Assembly: GCA_963851405.1 (NCBI GenBank)
Contig: CAWKPB010000006.1
Span: forward strand, 62,001 to 126,000
Direction: 5' to 3'
Origin: JANPBY01 sp963851405
GTDB taxonomy: Bacteria; Actinomycetota; Actinomycetes; DATJPE01
DNA length: 64,000 nt
This document shows positions 24,684 to 34,367 of the stretch, piece after piece. Made by a program: the position numbers and the translations under genes. Position 1 is the stretch's first letter; every line of letters starts with the position of its first letter. The notes under the pieces were generated by a model. It worked only from the letters and a program-made list of their open reading frames with translations, ran no database searches and was not told the origin of the DNA.

Positions 24684-26523
24684 GTGCCAGCTCCAACTTC
24701 GACCGATGCTCGCCGCCGAACCCCGCCCCCTCGTGCTCACCATCCCCGAGTCGCTGCATCCCGGCAACCACGTCCTCGCACCCCCGTCCGTACTCCGCGC
24801 ACGACCCGCTTGGGCCGCCCGGCCGTACGCCTTCGAGGTGCGCTCTTGGTGTTGGCGATCCTGCTGTCGGTGTTTGGTGCCCGGCTCTTCGAGGTGCAGG
24901 CTCTCGATGCCCCCGTCTACGCGGCAGATGCGACCGATGCGCGCACGGTGACTCGTGTGTTGCCCGCCGTGCGCGGCGCCATCACCGACCGAAACGGGGT
25001 CCAGCTCGCGGCGAGCATCGCGGCGCGTGACATCACCGCTGACCCGACCTTTGTCCCTGACGCCGCCGCCACGGCAACGGCCCTGGCGCCGGTCTTGGGG
25101 CTGGACGAAAGCGCGGCCATGGAGCTCACCTCTCGACTGTCGAGCGATCGACGGTTCGAGTACGTCGCTCGGGCTGTAACTCCGGAGACCTGGGAACGCG
25201 TCCAGGCCCTCAACCTGGCAGGATCTACAGCGTCCCCACGGCGGACCGGACCTATCCCGGCGGGACCGTGGGAGCCAACGTGGTCGGCTTTGTCGACGCT
25301 GAGGGTGAAGGTGCGGGGGGAGTCGAACTGGGCTTCGATCGGGCCTTGGCCGGAGTTGCCGGGGAGACCACGTATCAGCGTGACAACCAGGGGCGCGAGA
25401 TCTCCACGGCGGAGAGCACCGAGGTCGCCCCGGTCGCAGGGTCAGATGTCGTACTCACGATCGACCGAGACCTGCAGTGGTTCGCCCAGGATGCGCTCGC
25501 CTCGGCGGTCCGTACGTCTCGCGCTGACAGCGGCACCGTCGTAGTCATGACGCCGGAGGGTGAGATTCTGGCCCTCGCGACCGCTCCCACATTCGACCCG
25601 AATGACCCAGGCAGCGCGAACGCAGATGATCGCGGAGATCGGGCGGTCTCCGACATCTATGAACCCGGTTCCACCAGCAAGGTGATGACGGCCGCGGCCG
25701 TCCTGGAGGAGAAGGCGCTCGGCCCTCGATCGGCGATTGTCGTCCCCCCGTGCTGAGGCGGGCAGAGACGAACTTCCACGATCACTCCCCACACGGGACC
25801 CTTCGGCTCACCTTGGCCGGAGTAGTGGCCAAGTCGAGCAACATCGGGACCATCAAGGCGGCTGAGACCATTGGTCGCAAGAAGTTGTACCGCTACCTCA
25901 AGGCCTTCGGCGTCGGAGACCCCACGGGGACTGGCCTCCCCGGGGAGAGCCGAGGAATCCTGCCGCGGCCCGAGGCGTGGTCAGCGTCGCAGTTCTACAC
26001 GATCGCGTTTGGTCAAGGACTGTCCGTCAACGCGGTTCAAGCCGCGTCGGTCTACGCGACGATCGCCAACGGGGGAGTTCGGGTGCCCCCGTCCATCGTG
26101 GCTGGAACGCGCGGGCCAGACGGCATACTCATGGCCGCGCCGGTGGGAACAAGCACCCGCGTTGTTAGCGCGAGTACCGCCACCAAGGTCTCTCGAATGC
26201 TCGAATCCGTGGTCTCCGAGGAGGGTACGGCGCCGATGGCGCAGATCCCTGGGTATCGGGTTGCGGGGAAGACCGGAACGGCCAACCGGGTGGATGACAG
26301 CTGTGGCTGCTACCGGGGATACACCGCCTCGTTCATCGGATATGCGCCTGCTGACGATCCGGCTCTGGTGGTCGCTGTCACCTTGCAGAACCCGAAGAAC
26401 GGCTATTACGGAGGGATGTTGGGCGGTCCGGTCTTCACCAAGGTGATGTCATTCGGCTTGTCGAGCCTGAAGGTTCCTCCGACGGGCACGAGCACTCGGC
26501 CGTACCCGCTCGTGCCACGCTGA
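24684..26523 (+). CDS. ftsI: Septal peptidoglycan transpeptidase FtsI (PBP3), interrupted by two frameshifts
   Basis: About 613 residues over three frames. Frame 1: basic N-terminus, one membrane helix ('ALLVLAILLSVFGARLFEVQ'), 'AITDRNGVQLA' dimerisation domain. Shift near 25221. Frame 2: 'GFDRALAGVAGETTYQRDNQGR', 'VVLTIDRDLQWFAQDAL', and the catalytic 'EPGSTSKVMTAAAVLE' (SxxK). Shift in the C-run near 25745. Frame 3: 'KSSNIGTIKAAE' (SxN) and 'RVAGKTGTANRV' (KTG). All three penicillin-binding motifs survive, so the gene is almost certainly intact in the organism. It cross-links septal peptidoglycan. Confidence 0.93.
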
Positions 26524-26528
26524 CCGCG

Positions 26529-26534
26529 TAGCCT
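26529..26534 (+). promoter_or_regulatory. -10 box (TAGCCT) before murE, probable leaderless start
   Basis: TAGCCT ends 8 bases before the murE GTG (26543), with no ribosome-binding site between. Transcription would start on or next to the start codon, giving the mur genes a promoter separate from mraZ. Confidence 0.45.
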
Positions 26535-26542
26535 CGATCTCC

Positions 26543-28084
26543 GTGCCAGACCTCGATACCCCGAACCACGAGGGGATCTCCTTGGCCTCTGTGGTCGATG
26601 CCGCGAATGATGTTGGTGGCTCGGCATTCCTGGGGGAGCACACGTCGGGGAGCGAACGAGTCTTGGGGGTATCCAGCGACTCCACGTCCGTTGCGCCGGG
26701 CGATCTCTACGCCGGTCTGCGGGGAGCGCGGCACCACGGGGCGAGCTTCGCCTCCGACGCGGCGGCCGCGGGCGCCAGTGCGCTCCTGACCGATCCCGAA
26801 GGCGCGCTGCTGGCCGCCGGCTGTTCCCTGCCCACCGTCGTCACTCCCGACCCCCGTGCGGTGCTCGGCGCGGTTTCGGCGGCGGTGTTCGGCCACCCGG
26901 ACCGAGGACTCCTCACCCTTGGAGTTACCGGGACGAACGGGAAGACCACGGTGACGTATCTGCTGGACGCGGGCCTTCGCGCGGCCGGTCACCGCACCGG
27001 ACTCATCGGCACGGTGGAGACTCGGATCGGCGATGAGGTTCAGGCGAGCGCGCGTACGACACCCGAGGCTCCCGCCGTCCAGGGATTGCTCGCCACGATG
27101 GTGGCGTCGGGCTGTACGGCCGTGGCCATGGAGGTGAGCAGTCATGCGTTGGCCCTCGGCCGAGTCGATGGGACCACCTTCGACGTCGCCCTGTTCACCA
27201 ACCTCAGCCCCGATCACTTGGACTTCCACAAGGACCTCGAGGACTACTTCGCGACCAAAGCTGAGCTCTTTACCCAGGCCCGAGCGCGGCGGGCAGTCAT
27301 CGACATCGACACCGCCTGGGGGCAGCGGCTGTTCGCCGAGACGACGCTCCCCAAAGTGAGTGTGTCCTCGGGCGATCGGACGGCCGACTGGGTGGCGACC
27401 GAGGTTGAGCTCGGGCCAATTGGCTCGACCTTTCGTGCGCGCGGGCCGAGCGGTGAGAACGTGTCGCTTGCTGTGGGTCTACCGGGGCCGTTCAACGTGG
27501 CCAATGCCTTGGGCGCTTTCGTGACGCTCGTGGCCGCCGGTGTTCCGTTGGGGGACGCTGCGCAGGGGATCGCGGATCTAGCCGGGGTGCCGGGGCGGAT
27601 GGAGGCCGTGGATGGGGGGCAGCCATTTCTAGCCCTCGTCGACTATGCCCACACAGCAGATGCCGTGCACACGCTGCTCGCCTCGGTGCGATCGACGGTC
27701 ACCGGACCAGTCGTGGTGGTGTTGGGCTGCGGCGGAGACCGCGACCCGCACAAGCGTCCGGCGATGGGAGCGGCAGCGGTTCAGGGCGCTGACACGGTCA
27801 TTCTCACCAGCGATAACCCGAGGTCGGAGGATCCGCTCGACATCATCGGCGGCATGGAAGTCGGAGTCGCCGAGGCGCTCACTGAGCGGCCGCAAACACG
27901 GGTCCTCGTCGAGCCGGACCGAGGAGCTGCGATCGCCCTGGCGGTGCAGCGAGCCGACCCGACCGGGGCCGTGGTCATCGCAGGGAAGGGGCACGAGACA
28001 GGGCAAGAGGCCCTCGGAGTGGTCCGTCCCTTTGACGATAGAGACGTCCTGCGCGAGGAGCTCCAACGCTGGGTGTCGCGCTGA
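26543..28084 (+). CDS. murE: UDP-N-acetylmuramoyl-tripeptide synthetase MurE
   Basis: 513 residues. Mur-ligase ATP loop 'GVTGTNGKTTVTYLL'; 'AMEVSSHALALGRVDGTTFDVALFTNLSPDHLDFH' in the central domain; C-terminal domain with 'TSDNPRSEDPLDIIGGM'. DNPR marks the meso-diaminopimelate-adding type (Lys-adding enzymes differ here), so the wall is probably DAP-based. It adds the third residue of the stem peptide in the cytoplasm. Start GTG at 26543. The stop shares its last base with the murF ATG. Confidence 0.95.
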   Translation: MPDLDTPNHEGISLASVVDAANDVGGSAFLGEHTSGSERVLGVSSDSTSVAPGDLYAGLRGARHHGASFASDAAAAGASALLTDPEGALLAAGCSLPTVVTPDPRAVLGAVSAAVFGHPDRGLLTLGVTGTNGKTTVTYLLDAGLRAAGHRTGLIGTVETRIGDEVQASARTTPEAPAVQGLLATMVASGCTAVAMEVSSHALALGRVDGTTFDVALFTNLSPDHLDFHKDLEDYFATKAELFTQARARRAVIDIDTAWGQRLFAETTLPKVSVSSGDRTADWVATEVELGPIGSTFRARGPSGENVSLAVGLPGPFNVANALGAFVTLVAAGVPLGDAAQGIADLAGVPGRMEAVDGGQPFLALVDYAHTADAVHTLLASVRSTVTGPVVVVLGCGGDRDPHKRPAMGAAAVQGADTVILTSDNPRSEDPLDIIGGMEVGVAEALTERPQTRVLVEPDRGAAIALAVQRADPTGAVVIAGKGHETGQEALGVVRPFDDRDVLREELQRWVSR

Positions 28085-29481
28085 TGATTCGTCTCACCGC
28101 AGAGCAGATCGCCAGCGCTGTCGGCGGTTCTGTTCACCAGGTCCGGCCCGGGCACGCGGGGGTCATCGGTGTGTGTGTCGACTCTAGACACGCCGAGCCG
28201 GACAGCCTGTTCGTCTGCGTGGTTGGTCAACGGGTCGATGGTCATGAGTACGTCGACGAAGCGTTCGGCCTCGGAGCAACCCTGGTTCTGGCATCACGAC
28301 CTGTCGACGGTCCCCATGTACTCGTGGAAGACGTAGTCGTGGCCCTGGGCCGGCTGGCTCGTGCCGTCCTCGATCAGCTCCCCGATCTTCGGATCGTTGC
28401 CGTGACGGGGTCGTCCGGAAAGACCTCCACCAAAGATCTGATCGCCGCGGTGGCGGCCGAGGTCGGCCCTACGGTGGCGGCGGTCGGCTCGTTCAATACC
28501 GAGATCGGCCTTCCGCTCACGGCCCTTCGGGTTGATGGCCAGACCCGAGTTCTGGTGGTGGAGATGGGAGCTCGGGGCGCCGGTCACATCGCCTATCTGT
28601 GTGGGATCGCGCCTCCGCAGGTCGCCGTCGTGCTCAATGTGGGACAAGCGCACGTAGGCGAATTCGGATCCGTTTCTGCCATCGCCGCGGCCAAAGCGGA
28701 AATTGTCGCCAGCCTGCCCTCCTCCGGGTTCGCCATCCTTAACGCTGACGACGAGCGCGTCGACGCGATGGCTGCGGCGACCTCTGCTCGGGTGCTGCGC
28801 TTCGGAGAGCATGCTCCAGCCGACGTTTGTGCCCGCGACGTCCACATCAACGCCAACGGCCAGGCCTCGTTCACGCTGGTGAGCCCCTCCGGATTTGCGC
28901 CAGTGGCTTTGCGTCTGGTGGGCCGGCACCAAGTGTCGAATGCGCTCGCCGCTGCGGCCGTAGGACACGCACTGGATCTTCCGGTTCGAACGGTTGCGGC
29001 CGTTCTGACCGCGGCCGAGGCGCGCAGCCGATGGCGCATGGAGGTCACGACGTCCACCGGCGGCGTGACCGTGATCAACGATGCCTACAACGCAAACCCC
29101 GAGTCCGTTCGAGCAGCGATAGCCGCCCTGGACGACCTGTCGGTGAACCGGCGCAGCTGGGCGGTGCTGGGGGAAATGCGCGAACTCGGTGGCGCTCACG
29201 AAGAAGAGCACCGCGAAGTGGGCCGAAACCTCGCGCGCCAGGGCGTTCAGCGGCTGGTTGTCGTCGGCGAGGGCGCGCGTCCCATCCTCGACGGTGCACG
29301 GATGGAAGGATCACCGGCACCAAGTTCGGATTGGGTCACTGACGTCGAGGAGGCGATCCAGCTGCTGCAACGGGAGGTCGCCGCGGGTGACGTCGTCTTG
29401 GTCAAGGCTTCTCGATCGGTGGGCCTCGAGCGGGTGGCTGCCGCGCTGCTCGGCGAGCACGAGCAGGGTGATCGCCCGTGA
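28084..29481 (+). CDS. murF: UDP-N-acetylmuramoyl-tripeptide--D-alanyl-D-alanine ligase MurF
   Basis: 465 residues. ATP loop 'AVTGSSGKTSTKDLIAAV', 'MGARGAGHIAYLCGIAPPQVAVVLNVGQAHVGEFGS', and the C-terminal 'INDAYNANPESVRAAI' and 'VLGEMRELGGAHEEEH' blocks are classic MurF. It adds D-Ala-D-Ala to the UDP-MurNAc tripeptide. The TGATG overlap with murE and GTGA overlap with mraY show tight translational coupling. Confidence 0.95.
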   Translation: MIRLTAEQIASAVGGSVHQVRPGHAGVIGVCVDSRHAEPDSLFVCVVGQRVDGHEYVDEAFGLGATLVLASRPVDGPHVLVEDVVVALGRLARAVLDQLPDLRIVAVTGSSGKTSTKDLIAAVAAEVGPTVAAVGSFNTEIGLPLTALRVDGQTRVLVVEMGARGAGHIAYLCGIAPPQVAVVLNVGQAHVGEFGSVSAIAAAKAEIVASLPSSGFAILNADDERVDAMAAATSARVLRFGEHAPADVCARDVHINANGQASFTLVSPSGFAPVALRLVGRHQVSNALAAAAVGHALDLPVRTVAAVLTAAEARSRWRMEVTTSTGGVTVINDAYNANPESVRAAIAALDDLSVNRRSWAVLGEMRELGGAHEEEHREVGRNLARQGVQRLVVVGEGARPILDGARMEGSPAPSSDWVTDVEEAIQLLQREVAAGDVVLVKASRSVGLERVAAALLGEHEQGDRP

Positions 29482-30557
29482 GGCTCATCCTGATTGCGGC
29501 CATGGTCGGATTGATGCTGTGCCTGTTCGGCACGCCGTTCTTGATCCGCTTCTTGAGGCGGCATGGCTACGCGCAAGCGATTCGCGACGGTTCGGAGGGC
29601 ATCAACTACCCAGCCCACGAAGGCAAGCGCGGCACCCCATCCATGGGGGGTCTGATGATCGTCGGCGGGACGATCCTGGGCTACGGGATCGCGCATCTGT
29701 ACACATGGTCCAGCCCCACGGCATCGGGAGTTCTGGTCCTGCTGCTGATGGCTGGCCTCGCGGGTGTGGGGTTCGCGGATGACTACATCAAGATCTTCCG
29801 TCAGCGCAGCAGTGGACTTCGGGCCAGCGTCAAACTGATCGGCCAGGCCGTGATCGCCGTGCTCTTCGGCTTGCTGGTGACCCGCTTCGCGGATCTGGAC
29901 GGACTGGCCCCTGCTTCACGGGCGTTGTCCTTCGTTCGTGACACGCCATGGATCCTGAGCGCGCCCGCATTTCTCACGCTCGTCTTCTTGATGGTTGCTG
30001 CGACGTCCAACGGGGTAAACCTGGTCGACGGGCTGGACGGGCTGGCTGCTGGGGCGAGTTCGATGGTGCTCGGCGCCTACGTCGTGATCGGCATCTGGCA
30101 ATTCGGGAACAGCTGCGCCGGTGGTCTGGCCCCGAAGTGCTACGAGGTGCGAGATCCCCTCGACCTTGCCGTGGTAGCTGCTGCCGGACTCGGCGCATGC
30201 TTTGGGTTCCTGTGGTGGAATGCCTCGCCAGCACAGATCTTCATGGGCGACACGGGTTCGTTGTCCTTGGGAGGGCTGCTGGCTGGCCTGGCCATTCTCA
30301 GCCGCACCGAGTTGCTCCTTCTCGTGCTCGGTGGTCTGTTCGTCGTGGTGACCCTGTCGGTGATCATTCAGGTCGGTTCGTACAAACTGACTCGGCGGCG
30401 GGTGTTCCTGATGGCGCCGCTCCAACACCACTTCGAGATGAAGGGGTGGGGGGAGGTCACGATCGTGATCCGGTTCTGGATCATCGCCGGGCTGTTCGCG
30501 GGGCTTGGCCTGGGTTTGTTCTACGCGGAATGGGTGGCCGGAGGCATCGTCGGGTGA
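29478..30557 (+). CDS. mraY: Phospho-N-acetylmuramoyl-pentapeptide-transferase MraY
   Basis: 359 residues, about ten membrane helices. Signature sites: 'GKRGTPSMGGLMIVGG', 'FADDYIKI' (DDxxK, Mg2+ binding), 'NGVNLVDGLDGLAAG', 'FMGDTGSLSLGG', 'APLQHHFEMKGWGE'. It makes lipid I at the inner face of the membrane from undecaprenyl phosphate and UDP-MurNAc-pentapeptide. GTG start overlaps the murF stop; its own stop overlaps the murD start. Confidence 0.96.
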   Translation: MRLILIAAMVGLMLCLFGTPFLIRFLRRHGYAQAIRDGSEGINYPAHEGKRGTPSMGGLMIVGGTILGYGIAHLYTWSSPTASGVLVLLLMAGLAGVGFADDYIKIFRQRSSGLRASVKLIGQAVIAVLFGLLVTRFADLDGLAPASRALSFVRDTPWILSAPAFLTLVFLMVAATSNGVNLVDGLDGLAAGASSMVLGAYVVIGIWQFGNSCAGGLAPKCYEVRDPLDLAVVAAAGLGACFGFLWWNASPAQIFMGDTGSLSLGGLLAGLAILSRTELLLLVLGGLFVVVTLSVIIQVGSYKLTRRRVFLMAPLQHHFEMKGWGEVTIVIRFWIIAGLFAGLGLGLFYAEWVAGGIVG

Positions 30558-32014
30558 GTCCGCCCACCTGGCTCGAGCGAGCGACGCGCAGTTCACCGTG
30601 GGATGAACTGCACGTCCTGGTCGCCGGCGCGGGAGTCTCGGGGTTCGCCGCTGCGGACGGCCTCCTCCGCTTGGGGGCACGCGTGACGGTTGTGGATCGC
30701 GCGAGCGACACGCGAACCAGCGAGCGGGCCGAGATTCTGGAGGTCTTGGGCGCGACGACAAGACTGGGGGACGACTCACTCGATGTCGGCGATGCGGACC
30801 TGGTGGTCACCTCCCCAGGTTGGCCTCCACACGCGCCACTCTTGCTCGAGGCTGGAAGGGCCGGGGTGCCGGTCTGGGGCGAGGTGGAGCTGGCGTGGCG
30901 CTTGAACCCCGAGGACGGCTCGACGCGCTGGCTGTGTGTGACCGGGACGAACGGGAAAACCACCACGGTCTCGATGCTGGAGGGCATGCTGCGTTCGGCT
31001 GGCGCACGGGCCACGGCCGCGGGAAACATTGGGCTGCCCTTGGTGGATGCCGTTCTCGCTGAGGAGCCGTACGACGTTCTCGCGGTCGAGTTGTCCAGCT
31101 TTCAATTGCACTGGACCTCCTCGATGCAGGCGACATCCGCCGCGGTCCTGAACGTGGCCGAGGATCACCTGGACTGGCACGGTTCATTCGAGGCCTATGC
31201 CAAGGACAAGGGTCGGATCTACCAAGGCACGTCCCTGGCCTGTGTCTACAACGTCTCGGATCCGATCACCGAGGAGCTGGTCCGGGCCGCGAACGTGGCC
31301 GATGGCTGCCGGGCGATCGGATTCACCCTCGGCGTCCCCTCGGTCGGAATGGTCGGCGTCGTCGAGGACGTCCTCGTCGACCGAGCGTTTGTCGCTGACC
31401 GAGCGACGTCTGCGGCAGAACTGGCAACCGTGGCTGATGTGAGTCCGCTGGCCCCACACAACGTGGAGAACGCCTTGGCGGCCGCTGCCTTGGCCCGATC
31501 GTTCGGAGCGCCGCCGGTCGCCGTCCGCGAGGGGTTGCGCGTCGTGGTGCCTGGACCTCACCGCAACGTCGTGGTCGTGCAACGGCAAGGGGTGGCCTAC
31601 GTCGACGACAGCAAGGCCACTAACCCCCATGCCGCCGCTGCGTCCTTGATGGCCTACGACTCAGTGGTCTGGCTGGCCGGTGGTCTGGCCAAGGGTGCGA
31701 CCTTCGATGAGTTGGTGCGTCAGGCGGGCGCTCGGTTGCGCGCGGTGGTGGCGTTTGGGACCGATGGACCCCTGGTGGCCGCCTCGATCCGGCGACACGC
31801 CCCGGATGTGCCGGTCGTCGAGGTCGCCACGGCCGAGACTGGGCAGGTGGGCGTTGAGGCGATGAGTGCTGTCCTGGCTGCTGCGCGCCGTTTCGCGGCG
31901 CCAGGTGACACCGTGCTGCTCGCGCCCGCGTGTGCGTCGATGGATCAGTTCCGGGACTACGCCGAGCGCGGCGACCTCTTTGCCGACCTGGCGAGTCGTC
32001 CGGAGGCGCCATGA
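30554..32014 (+). CDS. murD: UDP-N-acetylmuramoylalanine--D-glutamate ligase MurD
   Basis: 486 residues from the GTG at 30554 (overlap GTGA with mraY). The reading frame is open upstream, but that part is the shadow of mraY. Rossmann-like N-domain 'VLVAGAGVSGFAAADGLLRLG', ATP loop 'VTGTNGKTTTVSML', 'LNVAEDHLDWHGS', and C-domain 'AYVDDSKATNPHAAAASL' with 'LAPACASMDQFRDYAERG'. It adds D-Glu to UDP-MurNAc-L-Ala. Confidence 0.95.
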   Translation: MSPPTWLERATRSSPWDELHVLVAGAGVSGFAAADGLLRLGARVTVVDRASDTRTSERAEILEVLGATTRLGDDSLDVGDADLVVTSPGWPPHAPLLLEAGRAGVPVWGEVELAWRLNPEDGSTRWLCVTGTNGKTTTVSMLEGMLRSAGARATAAGNIGLPLVDAVLAEEPYDVLAVELSSFQLHWTSSMQATSAAVLNVAEDHLDWHGSFEAYAKDKGRIYQGTSLACVYNVSDPITEELVRAANVADGCRAIGFTLGVPSVGMVGVVEDVLVDRAFVADRATSAAELATVADVSPLAPHNVENALAAAALARSFGAPPVAVREGLRVVVPGPHRNVVVVQRQGVAYVDDSKATNPHAAAASLMAYDSVVWLAGGLAKGATFDELVRQAGARLRAVVAFGTDGPLVAASIRRHAPDVPVVEVATAETGQVGVEAMSAVLAAARRFAAPGDTVLLAPACASMDQFRDYAERGDLFADLASRPEAP

Positions 32015-33267
32015 GTTCCACGCGCACCCCCGGGGCGACGAACCGGTCCTCGGGGCCAGTGGGCGGGCACACTCGGCTGCTCGATCGGCCTCTTACCTCC
32101 TACCTCCTCGTCCTCGGCAGCGCAGTGGCGCTTCTGGGACTTGGCCTACCCATGGTGCTCTCCGCCAGCAGCGTGACGTCTTATGCCGAAACAGGTTCGT
32201 CGTTCAGCCTGTTCGAGAGGCAGCTCATCTGGGCGGCGATGGGCATTCCGGCGATGTTGTTGGCGGCCCACCTTCCGGTTCGGGTGTGGCGCAGGCTGGC
32301 CTGGCCGGCCATGGTGGTCGCGCTGGTTCTGCTGCTCTTGGTTCTGGTGCCAGGCATCGGTGTTGAGGTGAACGGCAACCGCAACTGGATCGACTTTGGC
32401 GGCCCGTTCCGGCTGCAACCCGCGGAGGCCGCCAAGATCGCTCTCGTGCTCTGGGGTGCGGAGATCCTGGTCCGTAAGCGGGATCGGTTGAACCAATGGC
32501 GTGAACTCGCCGTGCCGCTGTTGCCGGTGTCAGTCGTGATCTTGGCCCTGGTGTTGGCTGGGGGTGACCTGGGTACGGCGGTGGTGATCATGACGATCAC
32601 CGGCGCCTTGTTGTTCGTCGCGGGGGCGCCCTTTCGGTTGTTCGCCGCACTTGGCCTGGTGACGGCTGGGCTGATCACCTACCTGTCTTTGACCGCGCCT
32701 CACCGGTTGGACCGATTCACTGTGTGGCTCAACCCCGAACTCGCCGACCCACTCGGTAACGGGTTGCAGTACCAGCACGGTCTCTACGCGCTTGGAAGTG
32801 GCGGTTGGTGGGGGTTGGGGCTCGGGGCCAGCCGCGAGAAGTGGGGTCGCCTGCCGGAGGCGCATACGGATTTCATCTATGCGGTCATCGGTGAAGAGTT
32901 GGGGTTCGCGGGCACCTTGACCGTGCTTTTGCTCTTCGGAGTGCTGATGTATGCGGGCATGCGGATTGCGTTGCGCACCACCGAGCCGTTTGTTCGCTAT
33001 GGCGCGACAGCGGCGACTGCGTGGATCGGGGCGCAGGCGCTGATCAACATCGGCGCGGTCCTGGGCCTGCTGCCGATCGCTGGTCTGCCGCTGCCCCTGG
33101 TCTCCTACGGTGGGGCGGCACTGCTGATCACACTGGTCGCCATTGGCATGCTGATGGCCTTTGCTCGATCGGAGCCGGGCGCCACCGACGCGCTTCGCGC
33201 CCACCGGTCCGCCCGCAGAGCGCGCATTCACGGCTGGCTCGCCGCAGTCGGCGCCGTCTCCAGGTGA
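32011..33267 (+). CDS. ftsW: SEDS-family septal glycosyltransferase FtsW
   Basis: 418 residues from the ATG at 32011 (ATGA overlap with murD). Ten predicted membrane helices; 'GNRNWIDFGGPFRLQPAEAAKIALVLW', 'AGGDLGTAVVIM', 'EAHTDFIYAVIGEELGFAG', and 'LPLPLVSYGGAALL' are SEDS signatures. FtsW polymerises septal glycan from lipid II together with FtsI, encoded upstream. The C-terminus has a basic tail. Confidence 0.95.
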   Translation: MSSTRTPGATNRSSGPVGGHTRLLDRPLTSYLLVLGSAVALLGLGLPMVLSASSVTSYAETGSSFSLFERQLIWAAMGIPAMLLAAHLPVRVWRRLAWPAMVVALVLLLLVLVPGIGVEVNGNRNWIDFGGPFRLQPAEAAKIALVLWGAEILVRKRDRLNQWRELAVPLLPVSVVILALVLAGGDLGTAVVIMTITGALLFVAGAPFRLFAALGLVTAGLITYLSLTAPHRLDRFTVWLNPELADPLGNGLQYQHGLYALGSGGWWGLGLGASREKWGRLPEAHTDFIYAVIGEELGFAGTLTVLLLFGVLMYAGMRIALRTTEPFVRYGATAATAWIGAQALINIGAVLGLLPIAGLPLPLVSYGGAALLITLVAIGMLMAFARSEPGATDALRAHRSARRARIHGWLAAVGAVSR

Positions 33268-34367
33268 GCACTCTTCGAATCGTCGTGGCGGGTGGTGGCT
33301 CCGCAGGTCACATCGAGCCTGCGCTGGCAACGGCCGACGCTTTGCGGGCGCGGGTCCCCGAGGTTGAGATCACCGCGCTGGGGACAGCCTCGGGTCTGGA
33401 AGCGACCTTGGTCCCTGCCCGCGGGTACGAGCTCGCGCTGATCCCGAGGGTTCCGTTCCCCAGGCGCCTGACCGCCGATGTGTTCAGGGTCCCTGCACGG
33501 CTTCGTGAGGCAATCGGCTCAGTGTCCGAGGTCCTGCAACGGACCCGCGCGGACGTTGTGGTCGGCTTCGGCGGCTACGTCGCAGCGCCGGCGTACCTTG
33601 CCGCGCGCCGCATGAAGATCCCGTTTGTCGTGCATGAGGCAAACGCACGACCAGGCCTGGCTAATCGGCTCGGGGCGAGATTCACGCCCTATGTCGCGGA
33701 AGCAGTTCCGGGCTCGCTCAGAGGTGCCCGATACGTCGGCATTCCGCTGCGCCCGGCGATGGCCCGCCTCGATCGACCGGCCAGGCGAGCCGAGGCTCGC
33801 GAGCGTTTCGGTCTCGACGAGGAGCGGCCCACCCTGCTCGTCTCCGGGGGGTCCCAGGGAAGCCGGCGTCTCAACGAAGCCGCGGTTGGGGCTGCTCACT
33901 CTCTGGCTGACGTCGGTATCCAAGTGCTTCACGTTGCCGGCCCGGGCCACGACTTGTCGGTCCCTACGACCGAGGGGCAGCCACCGTATGTCGTTCTTCC
34001 GTACGTCGATCGGATGGATCTGGCGTACGCCGCTGCGGATCTGATGCTGTGCCGAGCCGGGGCCATCACCTGCGCGGAGCTGGCAGCCGTGGGACTTCCC
34101 GCGGTGTACGTACCCTTGCCCATCGGCAACGGGGAACAACGACTCAACGCCCGCCCGGTGGTCGAGGCAGGTGGCGGCCGGGTGATCGAGGACAGCCAGT
34201 GCACTGCGGACTTCGTGTCTGATCAGGTGAAGGAGCTGGTTCTCGATGAGCCGAGGTTGCGTGCGATGGGCCGTGCGGCAGCAGCATTTGGGCGTCGAGA
34301 CGCCGACGAGCGTCTTGCGGACCTCGTACTCGAGGCAGCAGGTCGCTCGACCGGGGTGATCTCGTGA
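33264..34367 (+). CDS. murG: UDP-N-acetylglucosamine--undecaprenyl-PP-MurNAc-pentapeptide GlcNAc-transferase MurG
   Basis: 367 residues from the GTG at 33264 (overlap with ftsW). GT-B fold: 'VVAGGGSAGHIEPALATADAL' N-terminal loop, 'VVGFGGYVAAPAYLAAR', 'VHEANARPGLANRLG', 'LLVSGGSQGSRRLNEA' and 'CRAGAITCAELAAVGLPAVYVPLPIGNGEQ'. It makes lipid II on the cytoplasmic membrane face. Confidence 0.95.
   Translation: MSTLRIVVAGGGSAGHIEPALATADALRARVPEVEITALGTASGLEATLVPARGYELALIPRVPFPRRLTADVFRVPARLREAIGSVSEVLQRTRADVVVGFGGYVAAPAYLAARRMKIPFVVHEANARPGLANRLGARFTPYVAEAVPGSLRGARYVGIPLRPAMARLDRPARRAEARERFGLDEERPTLLVSGGSQGSRRLNEAAVGAAHSLADVGIQVLHVAGPGHDLSVPTTEGQPPYVVLPYVDRMDLAYAAADLMLCRAGAITCAELAAVGLPAVYVPLPIGNGEQRLNARPVVEAGGGRVIEDSQCTADFVSDQVKELVLDEPRLRAMGRAAAAFGRRDADERLADLVLEAAGRSTGVIS

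Noticed and set aside
22430..26523. True decay of mraZ, rsmH, ftsL and ftsI
   Set aside because: All motifs survive across the shifts and FtsI is essential; sequence error explains the pattern better.
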